Below are positions 1 to 6,385 of a stretch of DNA of 10,730 nt, piece after piece. The stretch is from contig DEHY01000182.1 of assembly GCA_002352185.1 (NCBI GenBank), positions 1-10,730 of the forward strand, given 5' to 3'. The DNA comes from Competibacteraceae bacterium UBA2788 (GTDB lineage: Bacteria > Pseudomonadota > Gammaproteobacteria > Competibacterales > Competibacteraceae). Under the pieces are notes generated by a model. That model was not told where the DNA came from. It made no database searches and saw nothing but the letters and a program-made list of their open reading frames with translations. The translations under genes and the position numbers were made by a program. Within the stretch, counting starts at the first letter, position 1; every line of letters begins with the position of its first letter.

Positions 1-1451
1 GAGACCACGATCATCGCGCCCTGATAATCCTGCAACGCCAGCGTCAGTGCGTGGCGCATGTCGAGGTCGAGATGGTTGGTCGGTTCGTCCAGCAGCAGCA
101 GGTTGGGTTTTTGCCACACCAGCAGGGCCAGCGCCAGCCGCGCCTTTTCGCCGCCGGAGAACGGCGCGACCGGCTCCAGGGCACGGTCGCCGATAAAGCC
201 GAAACCGCCGATGAAATTGCGTAATTGCTGCTCACCGGCGCGTTCATCCACCTGTTGCAGGTGGCGCAGCGCGCTCCAGTCAGGCCGCAGTTGCTCTAAT
301 TGGTGCTGGGCGAAATAGCCAATGGCTAAGCCTTGCCCGGTCTCGATCTGCCCGGCCAGCGGCGGCAACATCCCCGCCAGCAGCTTGATCAGGGTGGATT
401 TGCCCGCGCCGTTCGGACCGAGCAGGCCGATCCGGGCGCCGGGATTGATTACCAGATTGACCTGTTCCAGCACCGGGCGCTCGCCGTAACCCGCCGCGAC
501 TTTTTCGACGCTGAGCAGCGGATTAGGCATGCGCCCCGGCGCAGCGAAACTGAACTCGAACGGCGAATCCACATGCGCGGCGGCGATCCGCTCCATCCGT
601 TCCAGCGCCTTGATCCGGCTTTGCGCCTGACGGGCTTTGGTGGCCTTGGCGCGGAACCGGGTGATGAAACTTTCCAGATGGGCGACTTCGCGCTGTTGTT
701 TCTCATAAGCCGCCTGTTGCAGAGCCAGCCGGGCGGCGCGTTGCTCTTCAAACGCCGAATAATTGCCGGGATAGAGGGCGATGCGCTGTTGATCGAGATG
801 GGCGATATGGTCGGCGACGTTATCCAGCACATCGCGGTCGTGGGAAATCAGCAGCAGCGTTCCCGGATAGGCGCGCAACCACTGTTCCAGCCACAGCACG
901 GCGTCAAGGTCGAGGTGATTGGTCGGCTCGTCCAGCAGCAGCAGATCGGAGCGGCACATCAGCGCCCGCGCCAGATTCAGCCGCACCCGCCAGCCGCCGG
1001 AGAATTCGGCCACTGGCCGTTCCAATTGCGCGGCGGCGAAGCCCAGACCGTCCATCAGTTTTCCGGCGCGGGCGCGGGCGCTGTAGCCGCCAATGGCGTC
1101 GAAGCGAGCATGAAGTTCTGCCTGGCGCGTTCCATCATGAGCGATTTCAGCTTCGTGCAAATCGCGTTCGATCTGGCGCAGTTCGGCGTCGCCGTCCAGC
1201 ACGAATTCCAGCGCGGGCGTGGGCAGCGCCGGGGTTTCCTGAGCCACATGAGCGATGACCCAGCGCGGCGGCAGTTCCAGATCGCCGACGTCGGCGTGCA
1301 GTTCGCCGAGCAACAGCGCGAACAAGCTGGATTTTCCGCTACCATTAGCGCCGATCAATCCGACTTTCCAGCCGGGATGAACAGTTAACGATATGTTTTC
1401 AAACAACGGCTTGCCGCCGCGTTGCAGGGAAAGTTGGCGTAGATTGATCAA
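1..1451 (-). CDS. yheS: ABC-F family ATPase, YheS-like (C-terminus cut by window edge)
   Basis: This is a soluble tandem-ATPase ABC-F protein. The family binds the ribosomal E site and relieves stalled translation; it has no membrane domain and is not a transporter. About 484 residues are visible of the roughly 635 usual for the family. The first ATPase domain has Walker A GANGSGKS (residues ~34-41), signature SGGWR (~151) and Walker B LLLLDEPTNHLDLD (~170). A charged linker rich in K/R/Q (~240-290) follows. The second domain has GPNGAGKST (~345-353), FSGGEKARL (~431) and a second LLLLDEPTNHLDLD (~451). The linker stretch RFRAKATKARQAQSRIK and the FGFIGD segment closely match E. coli YheS, so I prefer YheS over Uup or EttA. 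The start is a TTG at 1451, preceded by AAGGA ten bases upstream; no in-frame ATG gives a better start. The open frame leaves the window at its left edge. Confidence 0.95.
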   Translation of the reverse strand, partial: MINLRQLSLQRGGKPLFENISLTVHPGWKVGLIGANGSGKSSLFALLLGELHADVGDLELPPRWVIAHVAQETPALPTPALEFVLDGDAELRQIERDLHEAEIAHDGTRQAELHARFDAIGGYSARARAGKLMDGLGFAAAQLERPVAEFSGGWRVRLNLARALMCRSDLLLLDEPTNHLDLDAVLWLEQWLRAYPGTLLLISHDRDVLDNVADHIAHLDQQRIALYPGNYSAFEEQRAARLALQQAAYEKQQREVAHLESFITRFRAKATKARQAQSRIKALERMERIAAAHVDSPFEFSFAAPGRMPNPLLSVEKVAAGYGERPVLEQVNLVINPGARIGLLGPNGAGKSTLIKLLAGMLPPLAGQIETGQGLAIGYFAQHQLEQLRPDWSALRHLQQVDERAGEQQLRNFIGGFGFIGDRALEPVAPFSGGEKARLALALLVWQKPNLLLLDEPTNHLDLDMRHALTLALQDYQGAMIVV

Positions 1452-1711
1452 ATGTGGGGAGTCCTTCGCAAAGTTTTCTGCAAGACGTGAAATTATTCCG
1501 TGAATTTAGCTTTCAGGGTATCAGTTTGCGGTCAGTCTCTACAGACCAGAGCGATGCTCCGAAGCGCTCCTTGCGGACGTTTCGATCCAGTAGCCACGCT
1601 TTGATACCACCTCGAATAAAAACCAAAGCCGGAGCCACACCGGGAGCTTCAAGCGCTCGTCCGGGCGGTGTTCGCCCTCGGTGAACACCAGCGCATCCTT
1701 CCCATGTCCTG
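1452..1711. other. Gene-poor spacer upstream of yheS
   Basis: I see no convincing gene here. Short open frames exist on both strands but have no family resemblance I recognise and no good ribosome binding site. The one structured element is a 7-bp inverted repeat, GGTGTTC (1667-1673) and GAACACC (1683-1689), with a 9-base loop and no T-run, so it is not an obvious intrinsic terminator. The spacer must hold the yheS promoter, but I could not identify one with confidence. Confidence 0.4.
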
Positions 1712-1933
1712 ATGAATAAAAGAAAAGGCCGGAAAATTGCTCGCGCCATTTTGGGTTTGACCGTTAGTGGTACGGCCCGCTTACTGGTGGATGCCGCCCG
1801 CGCTGGGCTAATTGTTTCCGCTGGTCAGAAGCTGGAAACATTGCGCGTCGCCGGCTATTGGCTGGGTGATAACATCTTGGCATGGGCGGAGGCATATCGA
1901 ATGCTAATACTGACAGCTTTGCCAACCCAGTAG
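1712..1933 (+). pseudogene. Remnant of a DUF3368 / PIN-domain (VapC-like) protein, C-terminal part only
   Basis: The 73-codon open frame matches the C-terminal half of DUF3368 proteins, which are PIN-domain nuclease relatives usually paired with a small UPF0175-type antitoxin. The family pattern (Asp)-E-R-[KR]-G-R-x-x-A-R, a Gly-Leu-x-V-x-G-T stretch, an A-x-x-x-G-L-I segment and L-R-x-x-G-[FY]-x-L-x-D is all present in order: KRKGRKIAR, LGLTVSGT, DAARAGLI, LRVAGYWLGDN. The N-terminal half with most catalytic acidic residues is absent, since a TGA at 1682-1684 closes the frame upstream. The Asp usually before the E-R-K-G-R segment is Asn, the usual Gly after G-T is changed, and one residue appears inserted after KIAR. 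No ribosome binding site precedes the ATG and no antitoxin gene is adjacent. I read it as a decayed toxin gene. A short unrelated ORF is the less likely alternative. Confidence 0.6.
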
Positions 1934-1936
1934 ATT

Positions 1937-1960
1937 AAAAATCGGTGATGAAGTCGATCT
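1937..1960 (-). terminator. Possible weak intrinsic terminator of the Dnr-type regulator
   Basis: Read on the minus strand, AGATCG (1960-1955) can pair with CGATTT (1944-1939), with one G-U pair and a 10-base loop, and the right arm runs into a T5 tract (1941-1937). It lies 25 bases past the regulator's stop codon. The stem is short and AT-containing, so this is tentative. Confidence 0.35.
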
Positions 1961-1984
1961 TTCGGAGGTTTACCGCACAGCAAC

Positions 1985-2668
1985 TCAAGGATTAAACCGT
2001 TTCAACTGTTCTGCATCCAGCACTGTAATTTTTTTACCCTTCACCGCAATTAACCCAAATTCAGCCAGATTGTGCAGTATCCGCGAGAGAGTTTCCGGCG
2101 TCAGATTCAGCCGCGAGGCGATGACATGCTTACTGGCGGGCAGTTCACATTCAGTAGCGCCACTGGCGGCAGCCCCGACCAATTGCAGCAGAAACCCAAT
2201 GACCCGCTGGGTGGAAGATCGCAGCGAGTAATCTTCCACATCCTGGACCAGACCGTGCAGCCGCATACTCAGCCCCGCCAACATGCGGCAGGCAAAAGCG
2301 CTATCGCCGTTAATCGCCGCGAAGATACTCTGTTTGGCGATGTGCAAAACGCGGGAATCCACCAGTGCCTGGGCAAAAACCGGACTGGGCTTTTCCAGAA
2401 ACGTGATGGCCTCGCCGAAACTTTGTCCCGGCCCAATCAAAGCAACCACTTTTTCGTTGCCCTGCGCCGAGGAAAACGCCAGCTTGATCTGGCCGCTCAC
2501 GGCGACGTAAAAACCGTCCAGCAAGTAGCCTTTCTGAAACAGCATTTGCCCTTTAGCCAGTTCGATCTCCCGCGTCCCCGCCGTTAGACTGAAGATTTCG
2601 CTATCGCGCAATTGTTGAAACAGCGGCAGCTTGGACAGCATCCTGCCAATATCAATAGGCGTATTCAT
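1985..2668 (-). CDS. dnr: Dnr/Nnr-type Crp/Fnr transcriptional regulator
   Basis: This is a cytoplasmic DNA-binding activator of the Crp/Fnr superfamily, 227 aa from the preferred start. Residues ~15-120 form the cyclic-nucleotide-binding-like beta-barrel (FQKGYLLDGFYVAVSGQIK; GQSFGEAITF), followed by a long dimerisation helix (~125-150) and a C-terminal winged helix-turn-helix (~178-215). The recognition helix PETLSRILHNL carries Glu192, Ser195 and Arg196, the E-x-x-S-R pattern by which FNR reads TTGAT half-sites. The only cysteines are Cys127 and Cys174, so the FNR [4Fe-4S] cysteines are missing. This matches Dnr/NnrR proteins, which respond to NO through haem. The 2668 ATG has GAGGG about eight bases upstream; the in-frame ATG at 2683 would add five residues but overlaps that site. 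It is divergent from nnrS, with a matching box between them. The function is assigned by family and context. Confidence 0.85.
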   Translation of the reverse strand: MNTPIDIGRMLSKLPLFQQLRDSEIFSLTAGTREIELAKGQMLFQKGYLLDGFYVAVSGQIKLAFSSAQGNEKVVALIGPGQSFGEAITFLEKPSPVFAQALVDSRVLHIAKQSIFAAINGDSAFACRMLAGLSMRLHGLVQDVEDYSLRSSTQRVIGFLLQLVGAAASGATECELPASKHVIASRLNLTPETLSRILHNLAEFGLIAVKGKKITVLDAEQLKRFNP

Positions 2669-2724
2669 CAGCCTATCCCTCATCTGTTGTTAATTCAGCA
2701 GCCCGTGGATTAATAGTAAGGAAA

Positions 2725-2740
2725 CTTGATGCACGTCAAG
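2725..2740 (+). promoter_or_regulatory. Dnr/FNR-type operator upstream of nnrS
   Basis: CTTGATGCACGTCAAG has perfect 5-base arms (CTTGA/TCAAG) around a 6-base centre. The core TTGAT-N4-GTCAA differs from the FNR/Dnr consensus TTGAT-N4-ATCAA at one base. The centre is at 2732.5. A -41.5 class II position would put the transcription start near 2774, and a -10-like TATTTT lies at 2763-2768, within one base of the expected place. Translation of nnrS starts at 2808. The box could also act on the divergent regulator gene, but I see no equally well placed -10 on that side. Confidence 0.75.
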
Positions 2741-2807
2741 GTCGTGCTGGCAAGGGTTGCCGTATTTTATAGAGGTTTCGCGTTCGCCCCTCATCTTGGA
2801 GCCGCCA

Positions 2808-4010
2808 ATGGCATCGTCAACGACTAACAGCCCTCAACTTCCATTATCCAAAATAGCATTATTAAACCTGGGATTTCGCCCGTTTTTCCTGGGTGCAGCA
2901 ATTTTTGCAATTATTTCCATTGCGATCTGGATGGGAGTTTACGCTTTTCAACTGCCTTTGCAAATTGAAGGTATTTCCATATTTCAATGGCACGCCCACG
3001 AGATGATCTATGGATTTGCGGTGGCGGTGATTGCCGGATTTTTATTAACCGCAGTTAAAAACTGGACCGGCATACAGACCCTTCACGGATCAGGATTATT
3101 AGGGCTGTTTACCCTGTGGGCCGCAGCGAGAATCCTGTTTTTATTCGGAACGCGCTTTATTGTCCTCGCTGCAATACTGGATATTCTGTTCATGCTGGGC
3201 CTGATCGCTGCCGTGGTCTACCCTGTGGTCAAGGTTAAACAATGGAAGCAAATGGGAATTATGGCAAAGCTGGCGTTATTGGCCGCTGGGAATAGCTGCT
3301 TTTATCTGGGAGCGGCGGGATTCATCGAAGATGGCGTCTATTTTGGCATCTACAGCGGGCTTTATTTGATCATTGGGTTGGTGCTGACAATGGGGAGAAG
3401 ATTAATTCCATTTTTTGTCGAAGTGGGCGTTGGCTATCCAGTCAAGCTATTTAACTCACAATGGCTGGATTTATCCAGTCTGGTTTTATTCCTGGCGTTT
3501 TTTATCGTTGAAGTATTTATTGGCAATCAGCAAATCGCTGCTCTTTTATCAGTCGGGCTTTTTGTGATTACCTCAATCCGGCTGACAGGCTGGCATACCG
3601 CTGGAATCTGGAAACGGCCATTATTATGGAGCTTGTTCACAGCTTTCCTGTTTATTGATATGGGGTTTTTGCTCATGGCGCTGCATCCGTTCTTTAATCT
3701 GTCGAAACTGCTGGCGATACACGCTTTTAGCTTTGGCGGGATAGGCGTTGCGACTTTGAGCATGATGGCTCGCGTCTCGCTCGGTCATACTGGCAGGGAT
3801 GTAAAAAGTCCATCTATAGCAGTCACTGTCGCGTTGGCGGTGCTGATTGTGGGAAGCATTTTCAGAGTGGGATTACCTCTGATTGCCGCGAATCATTACC
3901 TGATTTGGATACTGGCCTCTCAAGTATTGTGGATTGCGGCATTTCTGATCTTCGTGATTATCTATTCACCCATGCTGGTTAAACCAAGAATTGACGGCCA
4001 GTTTGGCTAG
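2808..4010 (+). CDS. nnrS: NnrS family haem/copper membrane protein
   Basis: This is an inner-membrane protein of 400 aa with about twelve hydrophobic segments. NnrS proteins bind haem and copper, are expressed under NO stress with denitrification genes, and protect cells from NO damage to metabolism; the exact reaction is unsettled. Family motifs are present in order: ALLNLGFRPFFL (residues 17-28), FQWHAHEMIYGF (59-70, with His62 and His64), GRRLIPFF (196-203), and the C-terminal block from AIHAFSFGGIG (303) to ARVSLGHTGR (321-330), with His305 and His327. I chose the ATG at 2808 because GGAG lies six bases upstream. A TTG at 2757 would add 17 unconserved residues and overlap the predicted promoter. 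A Dnr/FNR box lies 68 bases upstream of the start. By eye the gene is richer in A/T at third codon positions than the genes on either side, which may indicate a different origin. Confidence 0.93.
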   Translation: MASSTTNSPQLPLSKIALLNLGFRPFFLGAAIFAIISIAIWMGVYAFQLPLQIEGISIFQWHAHEMIYGFAVAVIAGFLLTAVKNWTGIQTLHGSGLLGLFTLWAAARILFLFGTRFIVLAAILDILFMLGLIAAVVYPVVKVKQWKQMGIMAKLALLAAGNSCFYLGAAGFIEDGVYFGIYSGLYLIIGLVLTMGRRLIPFFVEVGVGYPVKLFNSQWLDLSSLVLFLAFFIVEVFIGNQQIAALLSVGLFVITSIRLTGWHTAGIWKRPLLWSLFTAFLFIDMGFLLMALHPFFNLSKLLAIHAFSFGGIGVATLSMMARVSLGHTGRDVKSPSIAVTVALAVLIVGSIFRVGLPLIAANHYLIWILASQVLWIAAFLIFVIIYSPMLVKPRIDGQFG

Positions 4011-4104
4011 GATTCAATCGTCAGGCTGATGTTAAAATGGGACGAATAAAGTCCTATCAGTCTTCCCAAGGACCCCTGTCGTCATGCTCGCATCTATCCC
4101 AAGT

Positions 4105-4137
4105 GGGCGGGTGGAGCGAAGCGAAATCCACCCACCT
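4105..4137. repeat. REP-like stem-loop between convergent genes
   Basis: An imperfect palindrome lies between the converging ends of nnrS and the lipoprotein gene. GGGTGGA (4109-4115) pairs perfectly with TCCACCC (4127-4133) around the loop GCGAAGCGAAA, and outer bases 4105-4107 can pair with 4135-4137 past one mismatch. Hairpins of this GGGTGGA-GCGAAGCG-TCCACCC type recur between genes in many proteobacterial genomes. No T-run follows on either strand, so it resembles a repetitive extragenic palindrome or mRNA-end stabiliser more than a classical intrinsic terminator. Confidence 0.55.
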
Positions 4138-4148
4138 GCTACAACGGA

Positions 4149-5477
4149 TCACCGAGAAGCGTTCGGATCGATGTAGGTGACGGTCATCGGATCGTCGAGA
4201 GCCATGTGTACCGGTTCCAGGTCGGGGGGACCTGGCTGCGTGTAGGTGACTCCAGGGGTCGGGTTGTTGCCCGGTCCGCCAGGGTTATAGAAAGGGGCGT
4301 AATTGCCTTGGGCCGGGATCTCAACGTGAGTGATACGACGCACGGCAGCCTCATCACCGGCCAGGATAATATCGATATAGTTGTCGCTGTCCTCGTCATA
4401 ACAATCATCATACACAACGACCGGATTGCCCTTGTCGTCGAACGACTTGACTTGACCCAAATCGGCCAGCCCGACGATGCGCAGGTTCGCCCCATCAATG
4501 CTGTAGGTCAGCCCTGGCTGGGTAAGCAGCATGGTTTCTCCCGAACTGAGAGCGACATGCAGCCGGAAATAACGGGAGAACTCTGTGGGTAAGACGGCTC
4601 GAACTCCGTCTGGAGAAAAGCCCCCGGAGGTCAGGATACGCAGCCGATACTGAGCCTGGTCACCATAGAGGGTCCGTCCGTCGTTGGGCATCTGCGCGCC
4701 GAATAGGATGGGCCAGCCTTCCCCTTCCGTCGACATTCGGGTGAGTTTGGCTCCAACCAGAAAAGGACCCTTGACGGGATCGTAAGCATTACTGCTTTGC
4801 TGAGAGAGACCGACGGCACGGACCGGGCCGTGGGGTCCAACCAGCATCATCGGCGTATCGTCTTCGACGATGCGAACCTCGACCGGATAGACAGCTCCGG
4901 CCTCGCTGGAGGCCTTCCGGTTGCCAAAGGTGGGGGACGAGAGGACTATGGTGTTGCGCTCGTTGTACTCGTAATTCGGCATCAGCGAGGCCACTTCGGG
5001 ATGCACAATGTCTCCTGTGTTGAGAACGACCTCGAAGTCTGTAGGTTGCACTGTGCTGGGCAGGACCGGCCAACTGAACACCACCGGAAGCCCATCTCCA
5101 AACGTGATGGGGAAGCCGAAGCCAAACGCCATGACTGCCGGAGTGGTGGCTGAAGTGAGTGCGCTCGGAGGCGGTTCGCTTCCATTGGTGCAGGTTACGT
5201 TGTTCCAGGCGCCTCCAGCGGCCCGCACGGCTGCTTCCTGGTCTCCGTTGGGAATGCCCAGGATATTGTCGAAACCATAGCCTGCGGACAGCATCTGAGG
5301 AGTTTGCGTCCACAGATCAGAGGCGACCAGGACGTCTTGCATGAGCAACTGAAAAGAGAGCGTCGGTTCCGGGGCTTGTTCTTCCGCCTCCTCTCCACAG
5401 CCCAGCAGCAAGCTGATACAACCGACAAGGACGAAATAGAAAACAGTGCGTAATGAATAACGCCAGTGGATGGACAT
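4149..5477 (-). CDS. Uncharacterised lipoprotein with a calcium-loop-like acidic motif
   Basis: I do not recognise the family. The 442-aa product begins with a lipoprotein signal: positively charged residues, a hydrophobic stretch (~11-25) and a lipobox LLGC with the lipidated cysteine at residue 27. Gly-Glu follows rather than Asp, so outer-membrane sorting is likely. The mature part starts with a flexible acidic segment (EEAEEQAPEP), then is rich in Gly, Pro and beta-prone residues with no further membrane span, as in an extracytoplasmic beta-rich protein. Near the end, DEDSDNYID (361-369) has the D-x-D-x-D-x-x-x-D spacing of calcium-binding loops. Residues 396-422 are rich in Pro and Gly. 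Cys96 and Cys359 are the only cysteines in the mature part after the lipid anchor and could form a disulfide. The start is firm: AAGGA sits just upstream of the ATG. It lies between nnrS and a norC remnant and faces the opposite way from both flanking NO genes, so a role in NO metabolism is not implied. Confidence 0.8.
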   Translation of the reverse strand: MSIHWRYSLRTVFYFVLVGCISLLLGCGEEAEEQAPEPTLSFQLLMQDVLVASDLWTQTPQMLSAGYGFDNILGIPNGDQEAAVRAAGGAWNNVTCTNGSEPPPSALTSATTPAVMAFGFGFPITFGDGLPVVFSWPVLPSTVQPTDFEVVLNTGDIVHPEVASLMPNYEYNERNTIVLSSPTFGNRKASSEAGAVYPVEVRIVEDDTPMMLVGPHGPVRAVGLSQQSSNAYDPVKGPFLVGAKLTRMSTEGEGWPILFGAQMPNDGRTLYGDQAQYRLRILTSGGFSPDGVRAVLPTEFSRYFRLHVALSSGETMLLTQPGLTYSIDGANLRIVGLADLGQVKSFDDKGNPVVVYDDCYDEDSDNYIDIILAGDEAAVRRITHVEIPAQGNYAPFYNPGGPGNNPTPGVTYTQPGPPDLEPVHMALDDPMTVTYIDPNASR

Positions 5478-5489
5478 GGCTTTTTCCTT

Positions 5490-5609
5490 TTATTCAGGCC
5501 TTATAAATTCCGGACCGCGCCGCTTGAAGTTGCCCAGTTCCGGGGCGAAGTAAGCGCCCTCACCCAGAATGGTGTGGCAACCTACACAGTTGCGGGTTTC
5601 CCAAAGCAG
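5490..5609 (-). pseudogene. norC: norC remnant (nitric-oxide reductase cytochrome c subunit)
   Basis: A 39-codon open stretch encodes the haem-binding core of NorC, the membrane-anchored cytochrome c that passes electrons to NorB for reduction of NO to N2O. The segment reads LLWETRN then CVGCHTILGEGAYFAPELG then NFKRRGPEF. It contains the CxxCH haem c motif and the G-E-G-A-Y-F-A-P-E-L-G block typical of NorC. A full NorC is about 150 aa with an N-terminal membrane anchor and a C-terminal helical part carrying the axial Met. Here a TGA (5610-5612) directly precedes the homology and TAA (5490-5492) ends it, so both ends are lost. No norB is in the window. The fragment stops just before the ribosome binding site of the lipoprotein gene, so that gene may mark the breakpoint. 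It is unlikely to be functional because the anchor and axial ligand are absent. Confidence 0.8.
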
Positions 5610-5637
5610 TCATGATGCAAAATCGCAGATTGCACGT

Positions 5638-5653
5638 CTTGACCCAGATCAAG
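5638..5653 (+). promoter_or_regulatory. Dnr/FNR-type operator upstream of the hemerythrin operon
   Basis: CTTGACCCAGATCAAG again has perfect CTTGA/TCAAG arms around six bases, and its core TTGAC-N4-ATCAA is one base off the FNR/Dnr consensus. The centre is at 5645.5. A class II (-41.5) arrangement predicts a start near 5687 and a -10 at 5675-5680, where CACAAT is found (4 of 6 matches to TATAAT). This leaves about 36 bases of leader before the chosen ATG at 5724. The site also lies 29 bases upstream of the norC remnant on the other strand. Confidence 0.75.
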
Positions 5654-5723
5654 GAATGCCGACATGGCATCGGACACAATCGCCGCCATTGATTGCCATT
5701 GCCTTGCGCCAAGGATTACCGTC

Positions 5724-6164
5724 ATGCCTTCCATCGCTGAATTTCTCGCTGCTGAACATCGTCAGTGCGATGACCATTTTGCCGCTGCTGAAGAATCCGC
5801 TCACGCGGCTGATCTTACCGGTTGCCGTATCCATTTCCAGCAATTTCAGGCGGCGATGGAACGCCATTTCCGCAACGAAGAAGACGTGCTGTTTCCGGCC
5901 TTTGAGCAGGCCACCAGCAGCACTATGGGGCCAACGCGGGTGATGCGGCTGGAGCATCGGCAAATCCGGGACGCGCTGGCCGACATGAGTAGCGCACTGA
6001 CCGGCAGCGATTTGGAGGAATATCTGGGACAGGCGGAAACGCTGCTGATTCTGACGCAGCAGCACAACATCAAGGAGGAGCAGATTTTGTATCCGATGTG
6101 CGATCAGATGCTCGGCAATACTGCCGGGTTGATGATTCAGGCCATGCAGGATTTGCCCGCATGA
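5724..6164 (+). CDS. Hemerythrin HHE-domain protein
   Basis: This is a cytoplasmic four-helix-bundle non-haem di-iron protein of 146 aa. Its ligand set is visible and evenly spaced: His12, His48-x-x-x-Glu52 (HFRNE), His78 and His114-x-x-x-Glu118 (HNIKE). Such single-domain hemerythrins bind O2 or NO; relatives such as YtfE/RIC and DnrN act in repair of or defence against nitrosative damage. The start at 5724 is supported by AAGGA eight bases upstream. An in-frame ATG at 5664 lies only about ten bases after the operator and inside the predicted promoter, so I reject it. The stop overlaps the next gene's ATG (ATGA), indicating translational coupling. The N-terminal domain found in YtfE-type repair proteins is absent, so I leave the symbol blank. 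NO binding is inferred from context. Confidence 0.88.
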   Translation: MPSIAEFLAAEHRQCDDHFAAAEESAHAADLTGCRIHFQQFQAAMERHFRNEEDVLFPAFEQATSSTMGPTRVMRLEHRQIRDALADMSSALTGSDLEEYLGQAETLLILTQQHNIKEEQILYPMCDQMLGNTAGLMIQAMQDLPA

Positions 6165-6385
6165 GTTTTGCCGGGATCGTGGTGGATGGGCGGGGGCTGG
6201 AGCATCCAGAGCCGCTGGAACGGGTGCTGGCGGCGCTGGATGGATTGCAAGCGGGGCAACAGGTGCGGTTTCTGATTCACCGCCAGCCTTATCCGCTGTA
6301 TGACATTCTGCGTCGCCATCACTACCGCTATGAGGTTACAGAGGTGGCGGACGACGATTTTGAAATCCTGATTTCGCCGCCATGA
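6161..6385 (+). CDS. DUF2249 domain protein
   Basis: This small cytoplasmic protein (74 aa) is a single DUF2249 domain, related to the TusA/SirA-like fold. The conserved pattern is visible: V-D-G-R-G-L-E-x-P-E-P-L-E-R-V-L-A-A-L at residues 8-26, a Leu/Gly turn followed by VRFLIHRQPYPLYDIL (~36-51), and the closing strand FEILI. No cysteine is present, so a TusA-like persulfide role is excluded. DUF2249 proteins often lie beside hemerythrins in NO-related clusters and are sometimes fused to them; their biochemical role is unknown. The gene overlaps its neighbours on both sides through ATGA, so it should be made in step with the hemerythrin and the membrane protein. An upstream in-frame start at 6098 exists but lies inside the hemerythrin gene, with no family match for the extension. 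Confidence 0.85.
   Translation: MSFAGIVVDGRGLEHPEPLERVLAALDGLQAGQQVRFLIHRQPYPLYDILRRHHYRYEVTEVADDDFEILISPP

Noticed and set aside
333..1388. Long plus-strand open frame (351 codons) opposite yheS
   Set aside because: It is antisense to a clearly conserved ABC-F gene. Its Gln/Arg/Gly-rich translation reflects the GC-biased codon positions of the real gene.
1667..1689. 7-bp inverted repeat GGTGTTC/GAACACC as a terminator
   Set aside because: There is no T-run on either side and it does not follow a gene end on either strand.
1513..1749. 78-codon minus-strand open frame between yheS and the DUF3368 remnant
   Set aside because: It overlaps the remnant's start antisense, has no convincing ribosome binding site, and its sequence shows no family I know. 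It could be part of a dispersed repeat, which only a genome-wide search could show.
2757..2807. TTG-start extension of nnrS
   Set aside because: It overlaps the predicted -10 region and adds 17 unconserved residues. The ATG at 2808 has GGAG six bases upstream.
4105..4137. CRISPR-like or attachment-site interpretation of the hairpin
   Set aside because: Only one copy is present, with no spacers, integrase or tRNA nearby.
5664..5723. Upstream ATG extension of the hemerythrin gene
   Set aside because: It would begin about ten bases after the Dnr box and inside the predicted promoter, has no ribosome binding site, and adds residues unlike the family. The ATG at 5724 has AAGGA at proper spacing.
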